From the NCBI RefSeq assembly GCF_003957745.1, contig NZ_CP020373.1:620001-684000 (forward strand): a stretch of DNA of 64,000 nt. The letters run 5' to 3'. Both the position numbers and the translations under genes were made by a program. Source of the stretch: Shewanella khirikhana. Lineage in GTDB: Bacteria; Pseudomonadota; Gammaproteobacteria; Enterobacterales; Shewanellaceae. The notes under the pieces were generated by a model that saw nothing but the letters and a program-made list of their open reading frames with translations, was not told the DNA's origin and did not search any database. Below, piece after piece: positions 23,575 to 31,520 of this stretch (positions are counted from its first letter, which is position 1; each line of letters opens with the position of its first letter).

Positions 23575-25242
23575 TTATTTGGTCATGCGCTTGTACTTGA
23601 GGCGATGCGGCTCAACCACATCGGTGCCATAGGTGTTCTTCAGCCAGGTAGAGTACTCGGTGTAGTTACCTTCGTAGAAGTTCACCTGACCCTCATCGCG
23701 GTAGTCGAGGATGTGGGTACAGATACGGTCGAGGAACCAACGGTCGTGCGAAATCACCATGGCGCAGCCGGGGAATTCCAGCAGGGCTTCCTCGAGGGCA
23801 CGCAAGGTTTCCACGTCCAGATCGTTGGTAGGTTCGTCGAGCAGCAGCACGTTGCCGCCTGCCTGCAGCAGTTTGGCCAGGTGCACACGGTTACGCTCAC
23901 CACCGGAGAGGGTACCGATGATTTTTTGCTGATCCGCACCACGGAAGTTAAAGCGGCCCACATAGGCACGGCTTGGGATTTCCATGTTGTTGATGCGCAT
24001 GATGTCCTGACCGCCGGAAATTTCTTCCCAGATGGTGGCCTTGTTGTTCATGGAATCACGGAACTGCTCAACCGAGGCGATTTTCACGGTTTCACCGATG
24101 TCAATTTCGCCGCTGTCTGGCTGCTCGGCGCTGCTCAGCATGCGGAACAGGGTCGATTTACCGGCACCGTTGGCACCGATAATGCCCACAATGGCGCCCT
24201 TGGGTACGCTGAAAGACAGGTTGTCGATAAGGATGCGATCGCCGTAGCTCTTGGTGAGGTTACGCACCTCAATTACCTTGTCGCCGAGACGTGGTCCGGG
24301 CGGAATAAACAGCTCGTTGGTCTCGTTGCGGCGCTGGTAATCGGAGCTGTTCAGCTCTTCAAAGCGGTTCATACGGGCCTTGCCCTTGGACTGACGGCCC
24401 TTGGCACCCTGACGCACCCACTCAAGTTCCTTGGAGATGGTCTTTTGACGGGCGCTCTCGGTGGCGGCTTCCTGCTTCAGACGGGCGTCTTTCTGCTCCA
24501 GCCAGCTGGAGTAGTTGCCCTGCCAGGGGATACCTTCGCCGCGGTCGAGTTCCAGAATCCAGCCGGCGGCATTGTCGAGGAAGTAACGGTCGTGGGTAAT
24601 GGCCACGACTGTGCCTGAGTATTCCTGCAGGAAGTGCTCAAGCCAGGCCACAGACTCGGCGTCCAGGTGGTTGGTGGGTTCGTCAAGCAGCAGCATTTCG
24701 GGTTTTTCGAGCAGCAGGCGGCAGATGGCTACACGGCGGCGCTCACCACCCGACAGCACTTCAATCTTGGCATCCCACTCCGGCAGACGCAGGGCGTTGG
24801 CGGCGCGCTCGAGGATGTTATCCAGGTTATGGGCATCCTGAGCCTGAATGATGGCTTCCAGCTCGCCCTGCTCCTTGGCCAGGGCGTCGAAGTCGGCGTC
24901 CGGCTCGGCATAGGCAGCGTACACTTCATCGAGACGGGTCAGGGCGCGCTTGGCTTCGCCAACGGCTTCTTCGATGGCTTCACGCACTGTCTGGTTCGGG
25001 TCAAGCTGTGGCTCCTGGGGCAGGTAACCAATCTTGAGACCGGGCATGGGGCGGGCTTCACCTTCGATTTCGGTGTCGATACCGGCCATGATGCGCAGCA
25101 GGGTGGATTTACCCGAGCCGTTCAGACCCAGAACACCAATCTTGGCGCCGGGGAAGAAGCTTAGGGAGATGTCTTTAAGGATTTGCTTCTTGGGCGGCAC
25201 TATCTTGCCAACCCGCAGCATGCTGTAAACAAACTGAGCCAT
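23575..25242 (-). CDS. ettA: Energy-dependent translational throttle protein (ABC-F ATPase)
   Basis: A 555-aa, two-domain ABC-F ATPase, the length of E. coli EttA. It binds the ribosomal E site and gates the first elongation step according to the ATP/ADP ratio. Two nucleotide-binding domains are complete: Walker A GLNGSGKS and GANGAGKS, signature motifs LSGGERRR and LSGGERNR, Walker B LLLDEPTNHLD and LLLDEPTNDLD. The linker between them (about residues 240-310, SRYEELNSS-like region with KGKARMNRFEEL) fits the P-site interaction motif. The start MAQFVYSM at 25242 matches the family; the open frame upstream is not used. It is divergent from glyA. Confidence 0.96.
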   Translation of the reverse strand: MAQFVYSMLRVGKIVPPKKQILKDISLSFFPGAKIGVLGLNGSGKSTLLRIMAGIDTEIEGEARPMPGLKIGYLPQEPQLDPNQTVREAIEEAVGEAKRALTRLDEVYAAYAEPDADFDALAKEQGELEAIIQAQDAHNLDNILERAANALRLPEWDAKIEVLSGGERRRVAICRLLLEKPEMLLLDEPTNHLDAESVAWLEHFLQEYSGTVVAITHDRYFLDNAAGWILELDRGEGIPWQGNYSSWLEQKDARLKQEAATESARQKTISKELEWVRQGAKGRQSKGKARMNRFEELNSSDYQRRNETNELFIPPGPRLGDKVIEVRNLTKSYGDRILIDNLSFSVPKGAIVGIIGANGAGKSTLFRMLSSAEQPDSGEIDIGETVKIASVEQFRDSMNNKATIWEEISGGQDIMRINNMEIPSRAYVGRFNFRGADQQKIIGTLSGGERNRVHLAKLLQAGGNVLLLDEPTNDLDVETLRALEEALLEFPGCAMVISHDRWFLDRICTHILDYRDEGQVNFYEGNYTEYSTWLKNTYGTDVVEPHRLKYKRMTK

Positions 25243-25361
25243 GTCGTCTCTCTGCGATTTACAAATAGAATTAAGCGCTGAAAATTGGCCGAAGTTTACC
25301 AAGTTGGGGCGTTATTCTCCAGATGGCGATGTGAAATCCCATCCCGCTGCGGGTTGTTTTG

Positions 25362-25404
25362 ATGATGAAACACAGTCATCCGTACCGAGACGGATTTTCA
25401 TCAT
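25362..25404. promoter_or_regulatory. Long inverted repeat in the ettA-glyA intergenic region
   Basis: Left arm ATGATGAAA (25362-25370) plus ATCCGT (25378-25383) pair with the continuous right arm ACGGATTTTCATCAT (25390-25404): 15 bp with a 7-nt bulge and a 6-nt loop. It lies 80 bp before glyA. It may be an operator or an RNA hairpin in a leader; no T run, so not a typical terminator. Confidence 0.5.
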
Positions 25405-25484
25405 ATTGCGGCTGGGATTGTGATCGATTGCAGAGTAGAATACCGCGCAACCCTACCTATAAGATTTGCCAGCTGGAGTGACCA

Positions 25485-26738
25485 ATGCTGAAGAAGACCA
25501 TGAATATTGCCGACTATGATCCCGAGCTGTTCAAGGCGATTGAAGACGAAACCCGTCGTCAGGAAGAGCATATCGAGCTTATCGCCTCTGAGAACTACAC
25601 CTCTCCCCGCGTGATGCAGGCTCAGGGCTCACAGCTGACCAACAAGTACGCCGAAGGTTATCCTGGCAAGCGTTACTATGGTGGTTGCGAGTATGTCGAC
25701 ATCGTGGAAAGCCTGGCCATCGAGCGCGCCAAAGAATTGTTCGGTGCCACTTTCGCCAACGTACAGCCACACTCCGGCTCTCAGGCCAACAGCGCCGTGT
25801 ACATGACCCTGCTGCAGCCAGGCGACACTGTACTGGGCATGAACCTGGCCCACGGTGGTCACCTGACCCACGGCTCACCGGTTAACTTCTCTGGCAAGCT
25901 GTACAACATCATCCCTTACGGTATTGATGAGTCCGGCAAGATTGACTACGACGAAATGGAACGTCTGGCCGTTGAGCACAAGCCAAAGATGATGATTGGC
26001 GGCTTCTCTGCCTACTCTGGCATCGTTGACTGGGCCCGCATGCGCGAAATCGCCGACAAGATTGGCGCTTACCTGTTTGTAGACATGGCCCACGTGGCCG
26101 GTCTGATTGCCGCTGGCGTGTATCCAAACCCGGTTCCACACGCTCACGTAGTGACCTCTACCACCCACAAGACCCTGGCCGGTCCTCGTGGCGGTATCAT
26201 CCTGTCTGCTGCCAACGACGAAGACCTGTACAAGAAGCTGAACTCAGCGGTATTCCCAGGTGGTCAGGGCGGCCCGCTGATGCACGTTATCGCCGGTAAA
26301 GCGGTAGCCTTCAAAGAAGCGCTGGAGCCAGAATTCAAAGTGTACCAGCAGCAGGTTGTGGTTAACGCCAAGGCCATGGTGGAAGTGTTCCTCGAGCGCG
26401 GTTACAAAATCGTATCCGGCGGCACCGACAACCACCTGATGCTGGTTGACCTGATTGGTCGCGAGCTGACCGGTAAAGAAGCCGATGCTGCTCTGGGCCG
26501 TGCCAACATCACTGTGAACAAAAACTCAGTGCCAAACGACCCACGTTCTCCATTCGTGACTTCAGGTATCCGTATCGGTACCCCAGCCATCACCCGCCGC
26601 GGTTTCAAAGAAGCCGAAGCCCGTGAGCTGACTCACTGGATCTGTGACGTGCTGGACAACGCCAACGATGACGCCGTTATCGAACGCGTTAAAGGTCAGG
26701 TGCTGGAACTGTGCGCTCGTTTCCCTGTTTACGGTTAA
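25485..26738 (+). CDS. glyA: Serine hydroxymethyltransferase
   Basis: A 417-aa PLP enzyme interconverting serine and glycine with tetrahydrofolate, the main source of one-carbon units. Typical features: HIELIASENYTS, NKYAEGYPGKRYYGG, QPHSGSQAN, DMAHVAGLIAAG and the PLP lysine in TTHKTLAGPRGG. Length equals the E. coli enzyme (417). The start MLKKTMNIADYD at 25485 has GGAG about 10 nt upstream. A terminator follows at 26765, then nrdR begins. A long inverted repeat is in its upstream region. Confidence 0.98.
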   Translation: MLKKTMNIADYDPELFKAIEDETRRQEEHIELIASENYTSPRVMQAQGSQLTNKYAEGYPGKRYYGGCEYVDIVESLAIERAKELFGATFANVQPHSGSQANSAVYMTLLQPGDTVLGMNLAHGGHLTHGSPVNFSGKLYNIIPYGIDESGKIDYDEMERLAVEHKPKMMIGGFSAYSGIVDWARMREIADKIGAYLFVDMAHVAGLIAAGVYPNPVPHAHVVTSTTHKTLAGPRGGIILSAANDEDLYKKLNSAVFPGGQGGPLMHVIAGKAVAFKEALEPEFKVYQQQVVVNAKAMVEVFLERGYKIVSGGTDNHLMLVDLIGRELTGKEADAALGRANITVNKNSVPNDPRSPFVTSGIRIGTPAITRRGFKEAEARELTHWICDVLDNANDDAVIERVKGQVLELCARFPVYG

Positions 26739-26764
26739 CCTTTTAACCTGAATAGGATAAACTC

Positions 26765-26791
26765 AATGGCCGCTGCGATAGCGGCCATTTT
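26765..26791 (+). terminator. Intrinsic terminator after glyA
   Basis: ATGGCCGCT-gcgat-AGCGGCCAT followed by TTTTATTT, between glyA and nrdR. Confidence 0.92.
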
Positions 26792-26842
26792 TATTTGTAT
26801 TGCTGTTCAATTTGCCCTTCAATCAGCGCGCCAGGAGGCCCC

Positions 26843-27292
26843 ATGCACTGTCCATTTTGCAACGCAACCGACACCAAGGTGATCGACTCCCGTCTGGTGG
26901 GAGAAGGGCATCAGGTAAGGCGTCGGCGGGAGTGCACCGAATGCCACGAGCGTTTTACCACCTTTGAAGGCGCCGAATTGGTGATGCCAAGGGTCATCAA
27001 ACGTGATGGCACCCGTCAGCCATTCGATGATGAAAAGCTGCGCAGCGGCATGCTCAAAGCTGTGGAAAAACGCCCTGTGTCCATCGATCAGATTGATCAG
27101 GCGATGAACAAGATTAAGTCGACCCTGCGCGCCACCGGCGAGCGGGAAATCCCCTCAGAGATGATTGGCAACCTGATGATGGACAGCCTGATTGAACTGG
27201 ATAAAGTGGCCTATATCCGCTTTGCCTCTGTTTACCGCGCCTTTGAAGACGTATCTGAGTTTGGTGAAGCCATCGCCAGACTGCAGAAATAA
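26843..27292 (+). CDS. nrdR: Transcriptional repressor NrdR
   Basis: A 149-aa repressor of ribonucleotide reductase genes. It has an N-terminal zinc ribbon (MHCPFCN and CTECHERF, four cysteines) and an ATP-cone (about residues 49-139: VIKRDGTRQPFDDEKLRSGMLKA). It senses ATP/dATP and binds NrdR boxes. The start at 26843 follows AGGAGG-like CCAGGAGGCC; the open frame to 26795 is ignored because the zinc ribbon starts at MHCP. It is the first gene of the nrdR-ribD-ribE-ribBA cluster, a standard gammaproteobacterial order. Confidence 0.97.
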   Translation: MHCPFCNATDTKVIDSRLVGEGHQVRRRRECTECHERFTTFEGAELVMPRVIKRDGTRQPFDDEKLRSGMLKAVEKRPVSIDQIDQAMNKIKSTLRATGEREIPSEMIGNLMMDSLIELDKVAYIRFASVYRAFEDVSEFGEAIARLQK

Positions 27293-27345
27293 ACACATCA
27301 GCAATCATCAGGGTTTCAGAAAAAGCAGCAGCGCGGCGACCATCC

Positions 27346-28488
27346 ATGAGCACATCCGTCACAAGCCAGTTTTCCGCACATGACCATGCCATGATGGCCC
27401 GCGCCATCATGTTGGCCAAACGTGGCCAGTACACCACTCGCCCCAATCCCAATGTCGGTTGCGTGATAGTGAATGACGCCGGTGAGATTGTCGGTGAAGG
27501 CTGGCATATCCGCGCTGGTGGCCCCCACGCCGAAGTGCATGCACTGAGACAAGCCGGTGACCGCGCCCGCGGCGCCACAGCCTATGTCACCCTCGAGCCC
27601 TGCAGCCATTATGGCCGCACGCCGCCCTGCGCCAAGGCGCTGATTGATAATGGTTTAAGGCGTGTTGTTGTCGCCATGACCGACCCGAACCCGCAGGTGG
27701 CGGGCAGGGGGCTTAAGCTGCTTCAGGACGCCGGTATCGAGGTGGCCCACGGCTTGATGGAAGCCGAGGCGCGGGCACTGAACCCGGGCTTTTTGTCGCG
27801 AATGGAGCGTGGCCGCCCGTTCGTTAGCGTAAAAGTGGGTGCAAGCCTCGATGGTAAAACCGCGCTCTCAAGCGGTGAGTCCAAATGGATCACAGGGCCA
27901 GAGGCGCGCCGCGACGTGCAAAGGCTGCGCGCCATGTCCTGTGCTCTGATCACCGGCATAGATACTGTGCTGCTGGATGACCCCAGCCTCAATGTTCGCC
28001 ATGGCGAGCTTGGTAGCCTCGGCGCTTCCTTATCGGCAGCCGAGCTTATCCAGCCCATTCGCGTTGTGCTCGACAGCCAGCGGCGCATGAGCGCCGATGC
28101 CAAACTCTTTGGTATTGCTGGCCCGATTTTGCTGGTATCGGCCGAGCCCTACGATGCCCAATTTTTGCATTCACTGCCGGACTTTGTCACCTGTTTGACC
28201 TTGCCGGGCGGTGATGGCCGTATCGACCTTGCCGCACTCTTGAATCACCTGGGTGAAAACTGCAACCGGGTGCTGGTGGAAGCCGGCGGCACCCTCGCCG
28301 GCGCCTTTATCGCCGCCGGGCTTTGTGATGAGCTGGTGCTGTATCAGGCCCCCAAACTCCTTGGCAGCCATGGCCGCGATATGCTGCAGCTGCCCGATTA
28401 TCAGACCATGGCTGAGTTGCCGGGTCTTAAGCTTATTGATGAGCGCAAACTGGGCCAGGATTGGCGCTTTACCTTCACTGTGGCCTGA
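27346..28488 (+). CDS. ribD: Bifunctional pyrimidine deaminase/reductase
   Basis: A 380-aa bifunctional enzyme for the second and third steps of riboflavin synthesis. The N-terminal deaminase domain (about residues 12-150) has the zinc motifs HAEVHAL and EPCSHYGRTPPC. The C-terminal reductase domain (about 160-375) has VSVKVGASLDGKTAL, SKWITGPEARRDVQRLRA, ALITGIDTVLLDDPSL and VLVEAGGTLAGAF. The 54-nt gap after nrdR and 38-nt gap before ribE point to one operon. Confidence 0.97.
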   Translation: MSTSVTSQFSAHDHAMMARAIMLAKRGQYTTRPNPNVGCVIVNDAGEIVGEGWHIRAGGPHAEVHALRQAGDRARGATAYVTLEPCSHYGRTPPCAKALIDNGLRRVVVAMTDPNPQVAGRGLKLLQDAGIEVAHGLMEAEARALNPGFLSRMERGRPFVSVKVGASLDGKTALSSGESKWITGPEARRDVQRLRAMSCALITGIDTVLLDDPSLNVRHGELGSLGASLSAAELIQPIRVVLDSQRRMSADAKLFGIAGPILLVSAEPYDAQFLHSLPDFVTCLTLPGGDGRIDLAALLNHLGENCNRVLVEAGGTLAGAFIAAGLCDELVLYQAPKLLGSHGRDMLQLPDYQTMAELPGLKLIDERKLGQDWRFTFTVA

Positions 28489-28525
28489 GTGTCAGCAGCT
28501 GCTGCATCGAGCCTAAAGAGGATTT

Positions 28526-29179
28526 ATGTTTACCGGGATCATTGAAGCCGTAGGCCATTTAAGACGAATCGATCGCAAGGGCGATGATATTCGCCTGACG
28601 GTAGCAAGTGGCAAGCTGGATTTATCCGATGTGCGTCTTGGCGATAGTATTGCCACCAACGGCGTGTGTCTGACCGTAGTGGAATGCCTTGCCGATGGTT
28701 ATGTGGCTGATGTGTCAGCCGAAACCGTTAAGCTGACCGGCTTTGGCGAGTATCGCCCCGGCCAGGCGGTGAACCTGGAAAAGGCGGTTACCCCGACCAC
28801 CCGCCTTGGCGGACATCTGGTCAGCGGTCACGTCGATGGCCGCGCGGTCGTGGTCAGCCGCAGCCAGCTTGGTAAAGCCATCGAGTTTTGGCTCGAAGCC
28901 CCCGCCGAGCTTGCTCGCTACATAGCCCATAAGGGTTCGATTACCATAGATGGGGTGAGCCTCACCGTAAACGAGGTAGACGGCAGCCGTTTTCGTCTCA
29001 CCATAGTGCCCCACACCGCCGGTGAAACCACCCTCATTGATTTGGCGGTGGGCGATAAGGTGAATCTCGAAGTGGATCAGATTGCCCGCTACCTCGAGCG
29101 CTTGATGCTACGCGGCGAAGAAACCGCGTCCGGTGGTGTAACCCTGGACTTGCTTGCCCGCAGCGGTTTTATGCGCTGA
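28526..29179 (+). CDS. ribE: Riboflavin synthase, alpha chain
   Basis: A 217-aa enzyme that dismutates two 6,7-dimethyl-8-ribityllumazine molecules into riboflavin and the pyrimidinedione. It begins with the typical MFTGIIEAVG and has two lumazine-binding repeats (about residues 1-96 and 97-200), the second starting LGGHLVSGHVDG. An AGAGGA lies upstream of the start. It lies between ribD and ribBA. (In E. coli naming this gene is ribC; ribE is used here for the synthase alpha chain.). Confidence 0.96.
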   Translation: MFTGIIEAVGHLRRIDRKGDDIRLTVASGKLDLSDVRLGDSIATNGVCLTVVECLADGYVADVSAETVKLTGFGEYRPGQAVNLEKAVTPTTRLGGHLVSGHVDGRAVVVSRSQLGKAIEFWLEAPAELARYIAHKGSITIDGVSLTVNEVDGSRFRLTIVPHTAGETTLIDLAVGDKVNLEVDQIARYLERLMLRGEETASGGVTLDLLARSGFMR

Positions 29180-29233
29180 GGGCTGATGCGCCGGTCAGTC
29201 AAAGCACCGCTTTGTGCGCCTGGCCCTGTTTTT
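29180..29233 (+). terminator. Candidate terminator or attenuator between ribE and ribBA
   Basis: GGGC...GCGC pairs with GCGC...GGCCC around an inner AAAGC-acc-GCTTT stem, followed by GTTTTTT. It has an internal loop, so the strength is uncertain. No FMN riboswitch motif is seen here. Confidence 0.4.
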
Positions 29234-29289
29234 TGGCCCGCAGGCCGCTAAAATTCACAACACTCTTAAAAGAAAATAAAGGTCTTACA

Positions 29290-30396
29290 ATGGCGCTACA
29301 CAGTATCGAAGAAATCATCGAAGACATTCGTCAGGGCAAAATGGTGATCCTGATGGACGATGAAGACAGGGAAAACGAAGGCGACCTGATTATGGCCGCC
29401 GAACTGGTGACCCCGGAAGCTATCAACTTTATGGCCACCTATGGCCGTGGCCTGATTTGTCAGACCATGACCCGTGCCCGTTGCCAGCAGCTGAATCTGC
29501 CGCTGATGGTGAGCAACAACAACGCCCAGTTTACCACCAACTTTACCGTATCCATCGAGGCCGCCAAGGGCGTGACCACAGGGATCAGCGCCCATGACCG
29601 CGCCGTAACCATCCAGGCCGCCGTGGCCAAAGATGCCAAGGCCGCTGATTTGGTGCAGCCTGGCCACATCTTCCCCTTGATGGCCCAGGAAGGCGGCGTG
29701 CTGACCCGCGCAGGCCACACCGAAGCGGGCTGCGACTTGGCACGCTTGGCCGGTCTTGAGCCCTCCGGCGTAATTGTTGAAATCCTCAATGAAGACGGCA
29801 CCATGGCCCGTCGTCCGGATCTGGAAAAGTTCTCCGAAAAACACGGTATCAAGATTGGCACCATTGCCGACCTGATTGAGTACCGCAACAACACAGAAAC
29901 CACAGTCGTACGTGAAGCAAGCTGCAAACTGCCGACCCGTTTTGGTGAGTTTGTGATGCATACCTTCCGCGACACCATCGACAATCAGCTGCACTATGCG
30001 CTGGTTAAAGGTGAGGTGGATGATAATGTGCTGGTGCGGGTGCACCTGACCAACACCTTCAACGATATCCTGCATTCAGAGCGGGATCAGGAACGCTCCT
30101 GGCCGCTCGAGAAAGCCATGGCCCGTATCGGTAGCGAAGGTGGCGTGCTGGTTATCCTCGGTAACCGCGAGCACGACAGTGACATCCTGGCCAAGGTGAA
30201 AGCCTTTGAAGCCGAAGACAAAGGTGAAGCAGCCGCCCCGGCCAAGTGGGTTGGTACTTCCCGTCGTGTGGGTGTGGGCTCGCAGATTTTGTCGTCCCTC
30301 GGGGTGCACAAGATGCGTCTTTTAAGCTCTCCCAAGAAGTACCATTCACTGTCGGGCTTTGGCCTTGAAGTGACTGAGTACGTCGCCGGCGAGTGA
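29290..30396 (+). CDS. ribBA: 3,4-dihydroxy-2-butanone 4-phosphate synthase with degenerate GTP cyclohydrolase II-like domain
   Basis: A 368-aa fusion. The N-terminal RibB half (about residues 1-205) is complete: MVILMDDEDRENEGDLIMAAE, TRARCQQLNLPLM and ARLAGLEPSGVIVEI, making 3,4-dihydroxy-2-butanone 4-phosphate from ribulose 5-phosphate. The C-terminal half resembles GTP cyclohydrolase II but lacks the zinc-binding cysteines: where HSECLTGD and CDCG should be, it has VHLTNTFNDIL and no cysteines. It is the RibBX type, so a separate RibA should exist elsewhere. The start at 29290 (MALHSIEE) fits the family; the frame upstream is open but not used. Confidence 0.93.
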   Translation: MALHSIEEIIEDIRQGKMVILMDDEDRENEGDLIMAAELVTPEAINFMATYGRGLICQTMTRARCQQLNLPLMVSNNNAQFTTNFTVSIEAAKGVTTGISAHDRAVTIQAAVAKDAKAADLVQPGHIFPLMAQEGGVLTRAGHTEAGCDLARLAGLEPSGVIVEILNEDGTMARRPDLEKFSEKHGIKIGTIADLIEYRNNTETTVVREASCKLPTRFGEFVMHTFRDTIDNQLHYALVKGEVDDNVLVRVHLTNTFNDILHSERDQERSWPLEKAMARIGSEGGVLVILGNREHDSDILAKVKAFEAEDKGEAAAPAKWVGTSRRVGVGSQILSSLGVHKMRLLSSPKKYHSLSGFGLEVTEYVAGE

Positions 30397-30434
30397 GATA
30401 AAAAACACGAATTCATTTAAATAGCATAGGGATT

Positions 30435-30475
30435 GGGGCAAAAGCCTGTGGTATGATATGCGCCACTTTTGCCCC
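30435..30475 (+). promoter_or_regulatory. ribH promoter overlapped by a 10-bp inverted repeat
   Basis: An extended -10 element TG-g-TATGAT lies at 30449-30457, and a matching -35 is weak. GGGGCAAAAG (30435-30444) and CTTTTGCCCC (30466-30475) form a perfect 10-bp inverted repeat that encloses the -10 box. Initiation near 30464 would place only the right arm in the RNA, so this looks like a possible operator rather than a leader hairpin. It controls ribH and probably nusB. Confidence 0.55.
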
Positions 30476-30532
30476 GGCTCTGTCCGGGCACACTGCACCA
30501 AGCCGGGTGCCATAGCTTAACCAGGTGAGAGA

Positions 30533-31009
30533 ATGCACATTTTAGAAGGTCAAATCGAAGCCAAATCTGCCAAAGTGGCCATTGTGGTATCACGCTTCAA
30601 CAGTTTCGTGGTCGAGAGCCTGCTGTCAGGCGCCATCGATACCCTCAAGCGTTTCGGTCAGGTGAGCGAAGACAACATCACTGTTGTACGCGTTCCAGGT
30701 GCCTTCGAGCTGCCTTTGGCCGCTAAAAAAGTTGCCGCTTCCGGCAAGTTTGACGGCATCATTGCGCTGGGCGCCGTGATCCGTGGCGGTACCCCTCACT
30801 TTGATTTTGTTGCCGGCGAGTGCAACAAGGGGCTGGCCCAGGTTTCCCTGGAGTTCAACACCCCAGTATCTTTCGGTGTATTGACCACTGATACCATCGA
30901 GCAAGCCATCGAGCGCTCAGGTACCAAGGCAGGCAACAAGGGCGGCGAAGCGGCTCTGGGTCTGTTGGAAATGGTCAATGTGCTGAGCGCCATTGATAAA
31001 GAGCTGTAA
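30533..31009 (+). CDS. ribH: 6,7-dimethyl-8-ribityllumazine synthase
   Basis: A 158-aa enzyme that condenses the RibB and RibD products to lumazine, the penultimate step to riboflavin. Typical motifs: VAIVVSRFNSFVVESLLSGAID, VVRVPGAFELPLAAKK, GVLTTDTIEQAIERSGTKAGNKGGEAA. The GAGAG before the ATG fits. It is 136 nt behind ribBA with its own promoter, and 14 nt ahead of nusB. Confidence 0.97.
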   Translation: MHILEGQIEAKSAKVAIVVSRFNSFVVESLLSGAIDTLKRFGQVSEDNITVVRVPGAFELPLAAKKVAASGKFDGIIALGAVIRGGTPHFDFVAGECNKGLAQVSLEFNTPVSFGVLTTDTIEQAIERSGTKAGNKGGEAALGLLEMVNVLSAIDKEL

Positions 31010-31023
31010 CAGTAGGAAAAAAC

Positions 31024-31428
31024 ATGAAGCCTTCAGAGCGCCGTAAGGCCCGTCGCCTGGCGGTCCAAGCCATCTATTCCTGGCAACTGAGCGGCAATAA
31101 CGTTGCCGATGTCGAGCACGAGTTCCTTACCGAACAAGAGCTGGACGGTGTCGATGTTGCTTACTTCCGGGAGTTGTTTGCTGGCGCTGCGACCAAAACT
31201 GGTCAACTCGACGAGCTGTTAACCCCTTTGCTTGACCGTCCTTTAGAGGAAGTTTCTCCGGTGGAGAAAGCCATCCTCAGATTGGCAGCCTACGAGCTGA
31301 CCTTCCGTAAGGATGTGCCATACAAGGTGGTGATTAACGAAGCCATCGAGCTGGCCAAATCCTTCGGAGCCGAAGACGGACACAAGTTCGTTAACGGTAT
31401 CCTGGATAAGCTGGTTGCGCGCAACTAA
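31024..31428 (+). CDS. nusB: Transcription antitermination factor NusB
   Basis: A 134-aa all-alpha RNA-binding protein. With NusE (S10) it binds boxA RNA in rRNA leaders and helps prevent early termination. Typical sequence: KPSERRKARRLAVQAIYSWQLSGN, DVPYKVVINEAIELAKSFGAEDGHKFVNGILDKLV. It sits between ribH and thiL in the common order, followed by a terminator. Confidence 0.97.
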   Translation: MKPSERRKARRLAVQAIYSWQLSGNNVADVEHEFLTEQELDGVDVAYFRELFAGAATKTGQLDELLTPLLDRPLEEVSPVEKAILRLAAYELTFRKDVPYKVVINEAIELAKSFGAEDGHKFVNGILDKLVARN

Positions 31429-31434
31429 ATGAAA

Positions 31435-31460
31435 GACGGTGCCCCCAGGGTGCCGTTTTT
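31435..31460 (+). terminator. Intrinsic terminator after nusB
   Basis: ACGGTGCCC-cca-GGGTGCCGT stem (two wobble pairs) followed by TTTTCATTTT, just ahead of thiL. It may be partly read through because thiL has no clear promoter of its own. Confidence 0.75.
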
Positions 31461-31520
31461 CATTTTCGGGTGTTCATTTTTTCTATGGGCCGGAAGTCTG
31501 ACTCAGACGCCGGAAATACA

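Noticed and set aside
23542..24618. Open frame of 358 codons on the plus strand
   Set aside because: Antisense to ettA. No start signal or recognisable protein.
27293..27345. Separate promoter or riboswitch before ribD
   Set aside because: Only about 50 bp between nrdR and ribD with no motif; read-through is more likely.
29180..29289. FMN riboswitch before ribBA
   Set aside because: None of the conserved RFN-element words or the closing helix are seen; only a terminator-like hairpin.
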